From Bradyrhizobium sp. SRS-191 (lineage in GTDB: Bacteria; Pseudomonadota; Alphaproteobacteria; Rhizobiales; Xanthobacteraceae), in NCBI RefSeq assembly GCF_024586915.1, contig NZ_JANBVS010000004.1, positions 124,001 to 188,000 on the forward strand: a stretch of DNA of 64,000 nucleotides. The letters are read 5' to 3'. The notes under the pieces are model-generated. The model searched no databases. It had not been told where the DNA came from and worked only from the letters and a program-made list of their open reading frames with translations. A program made the position numbers and the translations under genes. This document shows positions 1-7,589 of the stretch, piece by piece; within the stretch, counting starts at the first letter, position 1, and every line of letters starts with the position of its first letter.

Positions 1-615
1 GCGGGCCGGCTGGTGGTCTCGGCGCCGGTCGGCTTCGGCCGGCTCCATGTCGGTCCGGTCATGGCCGCCTATCTGAGCCGCTATGCCGAGGTCGCGGCCG
101 AGCTGCGCCTCGAGGACCGCCAGATCAACCTGGTCGAGGACGGCGTCGACTGCGCCGTGCGGATCGGCCATCTCGACGATTCCACGCTGGTGGCTCGCCA
201 GGTCGGCAGCATGCGCCGGATCGTGGTCGGCGCGCCCGCCCACTTCAAGGTGCATGGCGAGCCGCGGGCGCCGGAGGCGCTGGCGAAGCACCAGACCATC
301 CAGTTCGGCCCGACCGACGAATGGCGCTTCGTCAAGGACGGCAAGGAGCTGCGGATAGCGGTGAGCCCGCGGCTCGTCACCAACAACGCCGATGCTGCGA
401 TCCAATATGCCGAGGCCGGCGGCGGCGTGACGCGGGTGATGGCCTATCAGGCCGCGGAGATGCTGCGGGCGGGCCGGCTCAAGCGGGTGCTGACGAAGTA
501 CGAGCCGCCGCCGGTCCCGATCCACATCGTCTTTCCCAGCTCCCGGCTGCTCTCGGCCAAGGTCCGCGCCTTCATCGACCTGGTCACCACGACCTGCGAC
601 TGGCGCTTCGGCTGA
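1..615 (+). CDS. LysR-family transcriptional regulator, C-terminal part (5' end outside window)
   Basis: The frame is open from base 1 to the TGA at 613-615 and codes for about 204 residues. They match the effector-binding half of a LysR regulator: an opening GRLVVSAPVGFGR segment (the start of the periplasmic-binding-like domain), a central VEDGVDCAVRIGHLDDSTLVAR segment boundary typical of this subgroup, and the closing PSSRLLSAKVRAFIDL helix. The DNA-binding helix-turn-helix lies upstream of the window, so the target cannot be inferred. The LysR at 52799 has the same kind of ending (PSRRLLSARVSAFLDHL), so both belong to the large LysR group often found beside oxidoreductases. The gene is followed by an R2 repeat. 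Confidence 0.9.
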   Translation, partial: AGRLVVSAPVGFGRLHVGPVMAAYLSRYAEVAAELRLEDRQINLVEDGVDCAVRIGHLDDSTLVARQVGSMRRIVVGAPAHFKVHGEPRAPEALAKHQTIQFGPTDEWRFVKDGKELRIAVSPRLVTNNADAAIQYAEAGGGVTRVMAYQAAEMLRAGRLKRVLTKYEPPPVPIHIVFPSSRLLSAKVRAFIDLVTTTCDWRFG

Positions 616-636
616 GGCCGCGTCGTCACCACACCC

Positions 637-772
637 CGTCATTCCGGGGCAGGGCCGATAGGCCTTGAACCCGGAATCCCGATATTGTCTTGCGCCCGTT
701 CTTCATCATGTCGAGATTCCGGGTTCAATCGACAACGCGCAGAGGCGCGTTGCCGATTGCCCCGGAATGACG
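637..772. repeat. R2 palindromic intergenic repeat, copy 1
   Basis: The element starts with CGTCATTCCGGGGC and ends with its exact complement GCCCCGGAATGACG. A second nested pair (AACCCGGAATC and GATTCCGGGTT) lies inside, and there is a GCGC-rich hairpin near 735-752. The same plan recurs at 50888-51016. It lies between the LysR 3' end and the thioesterase 3' end, which are convergent, so it may act as a bidirectional terminator or mRNA 3' end. Confidence 0.8.
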
Positions 773-805
773 GAAGGACGCGACTTCGCCCATCAGTAGG
801 GGGCA

Positions 806-1219
806 TCATTCCTTCTTCGGCACCACGCGAAACGTCGCATTCGCCCGCGCGATCACGGCATCGTCGGCGAGCACCAGGCTCTGCACGAAGCACACCGTGC
901 GGCCGCTCTTGATGACGTCGCTCTCGACGCTGAGCCACTGTCCGATGCCGGCGCTGCCGATGTAGTCGACGGCGAGATTGATCGTCACCAGCGACATCTC
1001 CCAGCCCAGTGCCTGGGCGCAGCTGTAGCCCATCGCATTGTCGGCGAGCGAGGCGATCAGCCCGCCATGGATCAGGCCGCGCGAATTGGTGTGCGGCGTG
1101 GCCAGCCGCAGGCCGAGGATGACGGCCTTGTCGGTCGTCCTCGCATAGAGCGGCTCCCAGGGATCGGTGAACGGGCTCTTGCGGACATGCGGCTCGAAGC
1201 CTGAGGGGATGCTGCTCAT
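806..1219 (-). CDS. PaaI-family hotdog thioesterase
   Basis: This 137-residue protein has the single hotdog domain of PaaI/YbgC-related acyl-CoA thioesterases. The signature NSRGLIHGGLIASLADNAMG lies around residues 45-65, with the usual HGG that starts the hotdog helix and an Asp (LADNAMG) in the helix that supplies the catalytic acid in this family. A second conserved stretch, TINLAVDYIGSAG, follows. Such enzymes hydrolyse aryl- or acyl-CoA esters and often protect CoA pools in aromatic catabolism. It is transcribed divergently from the TRAP operon, so a link to aromatic acid uptake is plausible, but the substrate cannot be read from sequence. Confidence 0.85.
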   Translation of the reverse strand: MSSIPSGFEPHVRKSPFTDPWEPLYARTTDKAVILGLRLATPHTNSRGLIHGGLIASLADNAMGYSCAQALGWEMSLVTINLAVDYIGSAGIGQWLSVESDVIKSGRTVCFVQSLVLADDAVIARANATFRVVPKKE

Positions 1220-1289
1220 GCGCCTCTTGATCGTTGCTGGCGATGCCCACAGTCAACGACGTCTCCGCGCATTTTGCACCGCCTACAAA

Positions 1290-1322
1290 GTTTCAAACGT
1301 GTTTTGCGCCGGTGTTTGAAAC
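1290..1322. promoter_or_regulatory. Inverted repeat GTTTCAAAC-N15-GTTTGAAAC (possible operator)
   Basis: Two exactly complementary 9-bp arms are separated by 15 bp, in the divergent promoter region upstream of the thioesterase start at 1219. The layout suggests a binding site for a dimeric regulator or a hairpin. No regulator can be assigned. Confidence 0.4.
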
Positions 1323-1563
1323 GGTGCGCCCCGACGCCCGAGGGAGCGATGGCGCACGATGTCGCAGGGCCGCGCGCCCTCCCGGCAATTTCGCGGTGTG
1401 CCGATGCAGCCGTGCAATTTCGGGTGCACTCGAGATGCTTAACGTGTTAATGAATTGGTCGCGCGACTGCAACTTTCGTCTGCCAGACTTGCGCTGGCCG
1501 GCGCGATAGGCGCAGGCTCGCGCGTGCAGCGACGGCAGCTCTGCCGTCACGCTTGCAATGATG

Positions 1564-1578
1564 GTTATATGCTATAAC
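1564..1578. promoter_or_regulatory. Candidate CouR operator upstream of tarP (GTTAT-N5-ATAAC)
   Basis: The 15-bp sequence GTTATATGCTATAAC is a perfect palindrome around a 3-bp centre. It ends 49 bp before the tarP start and contains the -10-like TATAAC. The same GTTAT-N5-ATAAC layout occurs upstream of couA (8144-8158), and degenerate versions lie between couU and couR. A MarR dimer (CouR, 18337) is the natural candidate to bind it; this is inference. Confidence 0.5.
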
Positions 1579-1627
1579 AATGAAGCAAAGGGCCCTCGAA
1601 GGCCCACGATGGAAGGAGAGGATCCCG

Positions 1628-2647
1628 ATGAGGAAGACGCTTCTGGCGTTGGCGCTGGCTGCCGGTGTGACCACCCCCGCGCTCGCGCAGGACAAGACGT
1701 TCGATCTGAAGATTTCGCACTGGGTCCCGGCCAGCCATCCGCTGCAGAAGGCGCTGGAGGATTGGGCCGCGTCGGTCGAGAAGGCCTCGGGCGGCACCAT
1801 CAAGGGCAAGGTGTTTCCCGCGCAGCAGCTCGGCAAGGCGTTCGACCATTACGACATGGCGCGCGACGGCATCGCCGACGTCACTTATGTGAACCCCGGC
1901 TATCAGCCCGGCCGTTTCCCGATCATCGGCGCCGGCGAGCTGCCGTTCCTGGTCTCCGACGCCAAGGGCGGCTCGGAAGGCCTGGACGCGTGGTACCGCA
2001 AATATGCCGAGAAGGAGATGAAGGACGTCAAGTACTGCCTCGCCTTCGTCCACACGCCCTCGGCCTTCCACACCCGCACCAAGAAGGTCGTGCTGCCCGA
2101 GGACGTCAAGGGCATGAAGATCCGACCGGCGGACGCGACCATCGCCAATTTCGTCACCCTGCTCGGCGGCACCAATGTGCAGTCATCAGCGCCTGAAGTG
2201 CGCGATATCATCGAGCGCGGCGTCGCCGACGGCGTGACCTTCCCCGCCGGCTCGCTGGTGCTGTTCGGCGTCGACAAGGTCACCAAGTTTCACATGGACG
2301 CGCCGTTCTACGTGACGACCTTCGTGTTCGTCATGAACAAGGACAAGTACAACCAGATGTCGCCGATGCAGAAGAAGGCGATCGACGACAACTGCAACAC
2401 CGAGACCGCCGGCAAGGTCGGCGAGCCCTGGGGCAAGTTCGAGGACGCCGGCGTCGACAAGATCAAGGCCGAAGCCGGCCAGGAGGTCTACAAGCTGACG
2501 CCGGAGCAGACCGCCGCCTGGAAGAAGGCGTCCGAGCCGCTCTTCAAGACCTGGGCCGACGGCGTCAAGAAAACCGGTGTCGACGCCGACGCCGCCATGA
2601 CCGAGCTGAAGGCCTCGCTCGCCAAGTACAACGCCCTGGCGCAGTAG
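1628..2647 (+). CDS. tarP: TRAP transporter substrate-binding protein, DctP family (TarP-like)
   Basis: This periplasmic receptor of a TRAP transporter has 339 residues. I chose ATG 1628 rather than the in-frame codon at 1580 because a strong GGAAGGAGAGG lies 7 bp upstream and translation then opens with a clean Sec signal peptide (MRKTLLALALAAGVTTPALAQ). The mature protein begins with FDLKISHWVPASHPLQ, the usual DctP strand-helix, and contains KGMKIRPADATIANF, the conserved segment whose Arg normally salt-bridges the ligand carboxylate. Gene order with tarQM, and a location beside cou genes, match TarPQM of Rhodopseudomonas palustris, which takes up p-coumarate-like lignin aromatics. The name is by recalled synteny, not by a search. 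An R3 repeat separates it from tarQ. Confidence 0.85.
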   Translation: MRKTLLALALAAGVTTPALAQDKTFDLKISHWVPASHPLQKALEDWAASVEKASGGTIKGKVFPAQQLGKAFDHYDMARDGIADVTYVNPGYQPGRFPIIGAGELPFLVSDAKGGSEGLDAWYRKYAEKEMKDVKYCLAFVHTPSAFHTRTKKVVLPEDVKGMKIRPADATIANFVTLLGGTNVQSSAPEVRDIIERGVADGVTFPAGSLVLFGVDKVTKFHMDAPFYVTTFVFVMNKDKYNQMSPMQKKAIDDNCNTETAGKVGEPWGKFEDAGVDKIKAEAGQEVYKLTPEQTAAWKKASEPLFKTWADGVKKTGVDADAAMTELKASLAKYNALAQ

Positions 2648-2684
2648 GTTCTCAATCGTCATCCAAGCTATCGCGCGGCCGACG

Positions 2685-2867
2685 GTGCGCCCCCTCTCCC
2701 CGTCCTTCACGGGGAGAGGGTCGGGTGAGGGGCAGCGGCACGGGAAGTGCTCGCGGCCAGACCTGTCCCTCTCCATCAGCATAGTGCCGGGCGGCTGCCC
2801 CTCACCCCAACCCTCTCCCCGCCCGAGCGAAGCTTCGCTTCGCCCTGGCGGGGAGAGGGAGCCCACC
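2685..2867. repeat. R3 repeat, copy 1 (inside TRAP operon)
   Basis: Two arms rich in CCCTCTCCCCG and CGGGGAGAGGG face each other; each arm is itself a hairpin, and GGGTGAGGGGCAG and its near complement lie inside. An inner GCGAAGCTTCGC palindrome sits near 2826-2838. It lies between tarP and tarQ, where an mRNA hairpin could stabilise the upstream binding-protein message relative to the permease message. Confidence 0.75.
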
Positions 2868-2926
2868 GCCCGCTGAGCGGCGGCTCGCTTAATCTCTCAG
2901 ACGTTTGACTCTAGAACGGGGACGCC

Positions 2927-3436
2927 ATGCAGCGCGCCTTCATGGACCGGATCATCGACGGCATCGAGTGGATCGCTGCGTTCTTCGTCGGCATCGTCGC
3001 GCTCGACATCTTCCTGTCGGTGCTGCTGCGCAACACGCTGAACTACGCGATCCCGGATTCGTTCGACATCGGCCGCATGCTGCTCGGCATCCTGATCTTC
3101 TGGGGCATCGCTGCGACATCGTATCGCGGCACCCACATCACGGTCGATCTCGTCTGGGGCAATGTCGGCCCGCGCTACCAGCGCTGGATCGACATCTTCG
3201 CCACCCTGGTGCTGCTGTTCGTCGTCACGGTGCAGACCTGGACCCTGTTCGACAAGGTGCGCGGCACCTATGAGGACAACGTCCTCACCTTCGACCTGCA
3301 CATGCCGACCTGGCCGTTCTTCGCCATCGCCTGGATCGGCGACGTGTCGGCGGTGCTGCTGATCGCCATCCGAACCTATCGCCTGATCTTCCATCCCGAG
3401 GAGATTCATGACCCTCACGTCAAGCCCACGGAGTAG
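2927..3436 (+). CDS. tarQ: TRAP transporter small permease, DctQ family
   Basis: This 169-residue integral membrane protein has four predicted membrane segments (about residues 10-30, 45-65, 85-105 and 125-150), the normal plan for DctQ. The conserved FDIGRMLLGILIFWGIAATS followed by RGTHITVDL is the typical second helix and loop of the family. It forms the small half of the sodium-coupled TRAP membrane complex with the TarM-like subunit 6 bp downstream. The Shine-Dalgarno is weak (CGGGGAC), and ATG 2942 is an alternative start. The 279-bp gap from tarP is mostly an R3 repeat, so it is probably cotranscribed at a lower level. Confidence 0.88.
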   Translation: MQRAFMDRIIDGIEWIAAFFVGIVALDIFLSVLLRNTLNYAIPDSFDIGRMLLGILIFWGIAATSYRGTHITVDLVWGNVGPRYQRWIDIFATLVLLFVVTVQTWTLFDKVRGTYEDNVLTFDLHMPTWPFFAIAWIGDVSAVLLIAIRTYRLIFHPEEIHDPHVKPTE

Positions 3437-3442
3437 TGCCGC

Positions 3443-4762
3443 ATGAGCACGGATGCGGTCGCCGTCATCGGCTTCGTTGCGCTGTTCGCCCTGATGCTCT
3501 TGCGCGTGCCCGTCGGCATGGCGATGGGGCTCGTCGGCGTCTCCGGCTTCGCCTATCTCGTCAACGGCACGGCGGCGCTGAAGCTGGTCGGCCAGACCTC
3601 GATGCGCACGGTCACGGACTACACGTTCGGCGTGATCCCGATGTTTCTGCTGATGGGAACGTTTGTCTCCAACTCCGGCATGAGCCGCGAGCTGTTCCGC
3701 GCCGCCAACGGTTTCGTCGGCCATCTCCGGGGCGGCCTCGGCATCGCGACGGTGGCAGCCTGCGGCGGCTTCGCCGCGATCTGCGGCTCCTCGGTCGCGA
3801 CCGCCGCGACCTTTTCCGCGGTGGCCTATCCCGAGATGCGCCGCTTCGGCTATCCGCAGTCCTTCGCCACCGGCGTCATCGCCGCCGGCGGCACCTTGGG
3901 CGCGATGCTGCCGCCCTCGACCGTGCTCGCGGTCTACGGCATCATCACCGAGCAGGACATCGGCAAGCTGTTCATCGCCGGCATCATCCCGGGCCTGCTT
4001 GCGATGACCATGTACATGATCACCATCACGGTGATCGGCAAGGTCAGGCCGGACTTCCTGCCGAAGGGCGAGGCGCCGCCGTGGCGCGAGCGCATCGCCG
4101 GCCTGAAAGGCATCTGGGCGCCGGTGCTGCTGTTCCTGTTCGTGATCGGCGGCCTCTACGGCCTGCCCTTCCTGCCGCGCTTCACGCCGACGGAGGCCGG
4201 CGGCGTCGGCGCCACCGGCGCGTTCCTGATCGGCGTGTTCACGGGACGGCTGAACAAGGAAAAGATCCTCGCCTCGCTGCTGCAGGCGACACGCACCGCG
4301 GCGGCCGTGTTCACCGTGCTGATCGGCGCGCTGATCTTCGGCTACTTCCTGACGGTGACGCAGACGCCGCAGAAGGTGACGGAATTCCTCACCGGCCTTG
4401 GCCTCGGCCCCTACGGCGTGCTGGCGCTGATCATGGTGATGTATCTCGTGCTCGGCTGCCTGATGGACGCCATGGCGATGATCATCCTGACCGTGCCGAT
4501 CATCTTCCCCGTCATCTCGCATCTCGGCTTCGATCCGATCTGGTTCGGCGTCATCATCGTGATGACCGTCGAGCTCGGCCTGATCCATCCGCCGGTCGGC
4601 ATGAACGTCTTTGTCATCAAGAGCGTGGTGAAGGACGTGTCGTTCTCCACCATCTTCAAGGGCGTGCTGCCCTTCGTCGCCACCGACCTGATCCGCCTGG
4701 TGATCCTGATCGCCTTCCCGCTGCTCGCCACCTGGCTGCCGCAACAGATGATGAACCGATGA
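3443..4762 (+). CDS. tarM: TRAP transporter large permease, DctM family
   Basis: This 439-residue protein has about twelve hydrophobic helices and is the transport channel of the TRAP system. Family marks include the PMFLLMGTFVSNSGMSREL segment, the GGFAAICGSSVATAATFSAV loop, GGTLGAMLPPSTVLAVYG, and the mirror-image second half with LGCLMDAMAMIILTVPI and ELGLIHPPVGMNVFVI. The two re-entrant hairpins that bind Na+ in this superfamily lie in those Gly/Pro-rich stretches. Its stop overlaps the next start in ATGA (4759-4762), so the DUF3237 gene is translationally coupled. With tarP and tarQ it should import an aromatic or other organic acid. Confidence 0.92.
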   Translation: MSTDAVAVIGFVALFALMLLRVPVGMAMGLVGVSGFAYLVNGTAALKLVGQTSMRTVTDYTFGVIPMFLLMGTFVSNSGMSRELFRAANGFVGHLRGGLGIATVAACGGFAAICGSSVATAATFSAVAYPEMRRFGYPQSFATGVIAAGGTLGAMLPPSTVLAVYGIITEQDIGKLFIAGIIPGLLAMTMYMITITVIGKVRPDFLPKGEAPPWRERIAGLKGIWAPVLLFLFVIGGLYGLPFLPRFTPTEAGGVGATGAFLIGVFTGRLNKEKILASLLQATRTAAAVFTVLIGALIFGYFLTVTQTPQKVTEFLTGLGLGPYGVLALIMVMYLVLGCLMDAMAMIILTVPIIFPVISHLGFDPIWFGVIIVMTVELGLIHPPVGMNVFVIKSVVKDVSFSTIFKGVLPFVATDLIRLVILIAFPLLATWLPQQMMNR

Positions 4763-5238
4763 CCACGCCCGTTCTCGAGACCCGCTACGTCTTCACCCTC
4801 ACCGTCATGATCGGCGATGTCACGAGCGCCGGCGAGACCGGGATCGGCGTGCGCCGGATCATCCCGATCCATGGCGGCGAGGTGAAGGGGCCGGGCCTGA
4901 ACGGCGAGGGCGTCAGCGGCAGGATCTGCAATTTCGGCGCCGACTTCCAGGTGATCCGTCCGAACGAACTGATCGACCTCGAAGCCAAATACGGCTTCGA
5001 GACCGACGACGGCGCCACCATTTATGTCGAGAACCGCGGCATCCGCTTCGGGCCGGTCGACCTGCTGCAGAAGCTCAAGCGCGGCGAGCCCGTCGACCCC
5101 AAGCTGATCTACTTCCGCACCCACCCGCGCTTCGAGACCGGCCACGACAAATATCGCTGGCTGATGGAGCACGTCTTCATAGGCTCCGCCGCCCGGCATG
5201 CGGATCGCGTCATCATCGACGTGCATGTGGTGCTGTAG
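4759..5238 (+). CDS. DUF3237 family protein
   Basis: This 159-residue protein starts at the ATG that overlaps the tarM stop. It resembles DUF3237 proteins: an N-terminal beta-rich stretch RYVFTLTVMIGD, then GVRRIIPIHGGEVKGPGLNG, and near the C terminus DPKLIYFRTHPRFETG followed by W-L-M-E-H. The family is a small closed beta-barrel of unknown function, often found beside genes for catabolism of aromatic or alicyclic acids. It has no signal peptide, so it should be cytoplasmic. Translational coupling to the TRAP permease suggests it acts on the imported substrate or its first product. No catalytic motif can be named. Confidence 0.8.
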   Translation: MTTPVLETRYVFTLTVMIGDVTSAGETGIGVRRIIPIHGGEVKGPGLNGEGVSGRICNFGADFQVIRPNELIDLEAKYGFETDDGATIYVENRGIRFGPVDLLQKLKRGEPVDPKLIYFRTHPRFETGHDKYRWLMEHVFIGSAARHADRVIIDVHVVL

Positions 5239-5266
5239 GCCCCCTCGGTCCGCGACACTCACCGCT

Positions 5267-5380
5267 GTCGTCCCTGCGAACGCAGGGACCCATACCGCGG
5301 AATCTCTCGGTGAGGCATAACTCCCAGATATCGTCCCATGACGGCCGGTGGTTATGGGTCCCTGCGTTCGCAGGGACGAC
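5267..5380. repeat. R1 palindromic repeat, copy a
   Basis: This 114-bp element has 28-bp terminal arms, each holding the hairpin CCCTGCGAACGCAGGG or its complement, facing each other around an asymmetric 58-bp centre (CCGCGGAATCTCTCGG towards one arm, CCGGTGGTTATGGG towards the other). It lies between the convergent DUF3237 and small exported protein genes. The remaining DNA to 5576 holds no gene that I can support. Confidence 0.88.
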
Positions 5381-5576
5381 AGCGGAGTATGCGGATGCTC
5401 CGGTGGTCCACTCTCTGCCTCAGACCAAACCCATAAGATAATGCGTGGCTCCGACGGCCGGCGATACTGCTATTGAGTTACTCCGCCACGGCCGGGCTTG
5501 TCCCGGGCATGACGGAGTCACAAATTGGCAGACTGGTTGAGCGCGGAACGGCGCTCGAATTCGCCGAGACCGACGA

Positions 5577-5903
5577 CTAATCCTCGTCGTCCCAATCCGC
5601 CGCCCGGCCATAGCCGCCATGGTCGCAATTGCGGTCGCGGTAGACCGGCACGTAGCGGTGACGTTCATAGCCGTAGCCGTCATACGCCGCGTCGCGATAG
5701 TGCGAGCGATAGACCGGCGCGGGCTCATAGGCTTGCGCTTCCGACGCGATGGCGCCGCCGACGAGGGCACCGACCAGGAGACCGCCGATCAGCGCCGCGT
5801 TGCGGCCGTCATGCGCCTGGGCCGGCGCCGCGCCGGCGAGCAGGGTGGCGGTCACGGCGAGTGCGGCAACGCCGCCAGCGAGAGAAGTCTTCAGCGAAAC
5901 CAT
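5577..5903 (-). CDS. Small exported hypothetical protein
   Basis: I chose ATG 5903 because TGGAGGGG lies just upstream and the reading frame then opens with a signal peptide ending in GAAPAQA (about residue 30). The 108-residue product continues with a glycine zipper-like hydrophobic stretch (AALIGGLLVGALVGGAIA) and a Tyr/Arg/His-rich tail (YRSHYRDAAYDGYGYERH) that ends in WDDED. Small rhizobial envelope proteins of this type, with a Gly-rich zipper and a Tyr-rich tail, are common and mostly uncharacterised. It is likely periplasmic or membrane-associated. Function unknown; metal binding by the His/Tyr/Asp tail is possible but unproven. Confidence 0.72.
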   Translation of the reverse strand: MVSLKTSLAGGVAALAVTATLLAGAAPAQAHDGRNAALIGGLLVGALVGGAIASEAQAYEPAPVYRSHYRDAAYDGYGYERHRYVPVYRDRNCDHGGYGRAADWDDED

Positions 5904-6040
5904 GGTCCCCTCCATTGGGAAGTGTGGTGACGGTGGATGTTCTACGTGGTCGGCTTTGAAGCCATGCTGAATGCGAAGTTGTCGGCCGTTCATGTGCGAA
6001 GTCGGCTGATGTCGGCCCGGCAGCCTGCGCCAACAACGGT

Positions 6041-6154
6041 GTCGTCCCTGCGAACGCAGGGACCCATACCGCGGAATCTCTCGGTAAGGCATAACTGCCA
6101 GTCATCGTCACACAAAGGCCAGTGGTTATGGGTCCCTGCGTTCGCAGGGACGAC
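6041..6154. repeat. R1 palindromic repeat, copy b
   Basis: It has the same 114-bp length, arms and centre orientation as copy a at 5267-5380. The two copies flank the small exported protein gene. Confidence 0.88.
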
Positions 6155-6200
6155 AGACAGCGGAGGGCTGCGAGATGTCAGTGGCCACAGGGTGGAGTGA

Positions 6201-6241
6201 TTTTCGAAAAAAAGAAATACCTTGCGATTTTTTTTCGAAAA
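6201..6241. repeat. AT-rich perfect inverted repeat
   Basis: TTTTCGAAAAAAA at 6201-6213 is exactly complementary to TTTTTTTCGAAAA at 6229-6241, with a 15-bp loop. It stands out sharply in this GC-rich genome. It lies outside the IS110 element, close to its presumed 3' end, and could be a terminator, an old insertion target or a bent-DNA site. Confidence 0.55.
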
Positions 6242-6397
6242 TTATGGTTCTCTCCCGCCATCCCTTCCCAAGCTGAGCAACTGTCCTTTGAGGTAGGCCG
6301 GCGAACGGCCGGCCTCAAGGCTGGCGCGAGACGCGCCCCCGCCTTCGGCGGCTGAAGGCCTTGACCCCGTCCGCTCGCCGTCCTGTGGGCTTGGCGT

Positions 6398-6420
6398 GCG
6401 CTCGGTCGTCGACCGAGCGC
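6398..6420. terminator. 23-bp palindrome just past the IS110 transposase stop
   Basis: GCGCTCGGTCG and its complement CGACCGAGCGC are separated by one base, 15 bp beyond the transposase stop on the minus strand. It could be a terminator stem or a subterminal structure of the element. There is no T-run. Confidence 0.4.
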
Positions 6421-6434
6421 GGCATGTCGCTCGA

Positions 6435-7398
6435 TCAGCTCAACGCAACCCGTGACGGCTTAGGATTCCATTTTTCTCCGCGCGCGATCATCGTGTTGAG
6501 GATGATGATCAGCTTTCGCATGCACGCAATGAGCGCAACTTTCGGCTCCTTGCCCTTGGCAGTGAGGCGTTCATAGTAGGCCTTGAGTATCGGATTGTGC
6601 TGCGTCGCTGCGCCGAGACAGGGAAGGAACAGGCCGTTTCTTACCCAGCGGCGACCTCCCTTGATGTGCCGCTCGCCTCGACGCTTGCCGCTATCATCGT
6701 CGTAAGGAGCAACCCCGATCAGGGCGGCGGCGATCTCGTCGCTCACCTTGCCGAGTTCCGGCGCTCCTGCGATGAGGATCGCGGAAGTCGTGCCAGCAAG
6801 CCCCGGCACACTTTCAATGATCTCGGCACGCTCGGCAAATTCCGGTGTCTCCTTGACCTTGGCGGTGATAGCAGCTTCCAGCTTCGCAATCTGGGCAGCG
6901 AGCGTCTTCAACACCTGCGAATGGGCCTTCTGCGCCAATCCCGGCAGAACATGCTCGTTCTGGTTCTGCAACCGGGTTTTCAGATCCACCAGGTTCTTGC
7001 GCGCTTTCACCAGCCCCGCCAGTTCGCTCGCGAGCAGCATCGTAGGCCTGGCTTGGTGCCTCATCGAACGTCTCGGCGAACCAGGCAATCATCTCGGCAT
7101 CGATCGTGTCGTTCTTCGCCAGTCGCCCCGCCGACAAGGCGAAGCTACGAACCCGTTTGGGATCAACGATCCGCACCTCGGCCTCGCGCAGCGTCTTGGC
7201 CCATTCGCGCTCATAGCCGCCGCTGGCTTCCATGACGGCCTTTGTCACCTTGTGCTTGCGAAGCAAGGCCACCAATTGGCGGTGCCCGTGCGAACTGCTC
7301 GGGAACGTCTGCCGTAAGCCGAGCTTGCGAATGCAGCCATCGACCTTGTCCTTGGCGACATCGATGCCAGCGACACCGTCTATAATTTGTGTCATCAT
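6435..7398 (-). pseudogene. IS110-family transposase, frameshifted
   Basis: Two overlapping frames together give a whole IS110-type DEDD recombinase. The first (from ATG 7398, preceded by AAGGAAGGGAG) carries GIDVAKDKVDGC, VMEASGGYER and DPKRVRSFALSAGRLAKND, which supply the acidic residues. It breaks near 7030-7040, after QAYDAARE. The second resumes with ELAGLVKARKNLVDLKTRLQ and runs through the coiled-coil and helix-hairpin SVPGLAGTTSAILIAG to the C-terminal transposase_20 part with PYDDDSGKRRGERHIKGGR. The family normally has one open frame, so a one-base change has probably inactivated it. A sequencing error or, less likely, programmed frameshifting would give the same picture. The element probably spans about 6280-7575. 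Confidence 0.85.
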
Positions 7399-7575
7399 TC
7401 ACTCCCTTCCTTGCCTTGTATGGGCTCGAGGCCCTTGCAACTGTTCGGGTTGAGGAAGATCACCGGAGCTGTCCCTCGCTCTGATACAGGCTCTGCCGCG
7501 TTTGGGGCGTTACGGGCTCAGATCCAGCGACGGGCGGTTTTGCGAGAACCGCCCGTTCGCACATTCTGGCAGATC
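7399..7575 (-). ncRNA. Presumed IS110 left-end non-coding region, candidate bridge RNA
   Basis: IS110-group elements carry a bridge RNA in the non-coding end upstream of the recombinase gene. The DNA before the transposase start fits in length (about 177 bp). Read on the minus strand it begins with a strong hairpin (GGGCGGTT, 7-base loop, AACCGCCC at 7535-7557) followed by less structured DNA up to the ribosome-binding site. The guide loops cannot be recognised by eye, so this rests on position and one hairpin. Confidence 0.35.
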
Positions 7576-7589
7576 TAGAGTACACAAGG

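Larger units (their letters stand above)
1220..1627. other. Divergent intergenic region between thioesterase and tarP
   Basis: About 400 bp with no convincing gene. It holds a GTTTCAAAC/GTTTGAAAC inverted repeat (1290-1322), a CouR-box-like palindrome (1564-1578) and the tarP ribosome-binding site GGAAGGAGAGG (1611-1621). The stretch between 1330 and 1550 shows nothing I can name. Confidence 0.6.
5904..6434. other. Intergenic region with R1 copy, AT-rich hairpin and the 3' flank of the IS110 element
   Basis: There is no supportable gene in these 531 bp. It contains R1 copy b (6041-6154), an A/T-only-looking inverted repeat (6201-6241), a GC-rich stretch (6295-6355) that probably belongs to the IS110 3' flank, and a 23-bp palindrome (6398-6420). 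Confidence 0.6.

Noticed and set aside
2897..4744. 615-codon minus-strand frame opposite tarQM
   Set aside because: The repetitive Asp/His/Gln/Arg-rich translation is an artefact of codon bias in the TRAP genes.
5267..5380. CRISPR-like array from repeated hairpin arms
   Set aside because: The arms are inverted pairs around a conserved centre, not direct repeats with unique spacers, and there are no cas genes.
7020..7060. Programmed frameshift in the IS110 transposase
   Set aside because: IS110-family transposases are normally read from one frame, and I see no slippery heptamer at the junction (CTGCTCGCGAGCGAACTGG). An inactivating mutation or sequence error is more likely.
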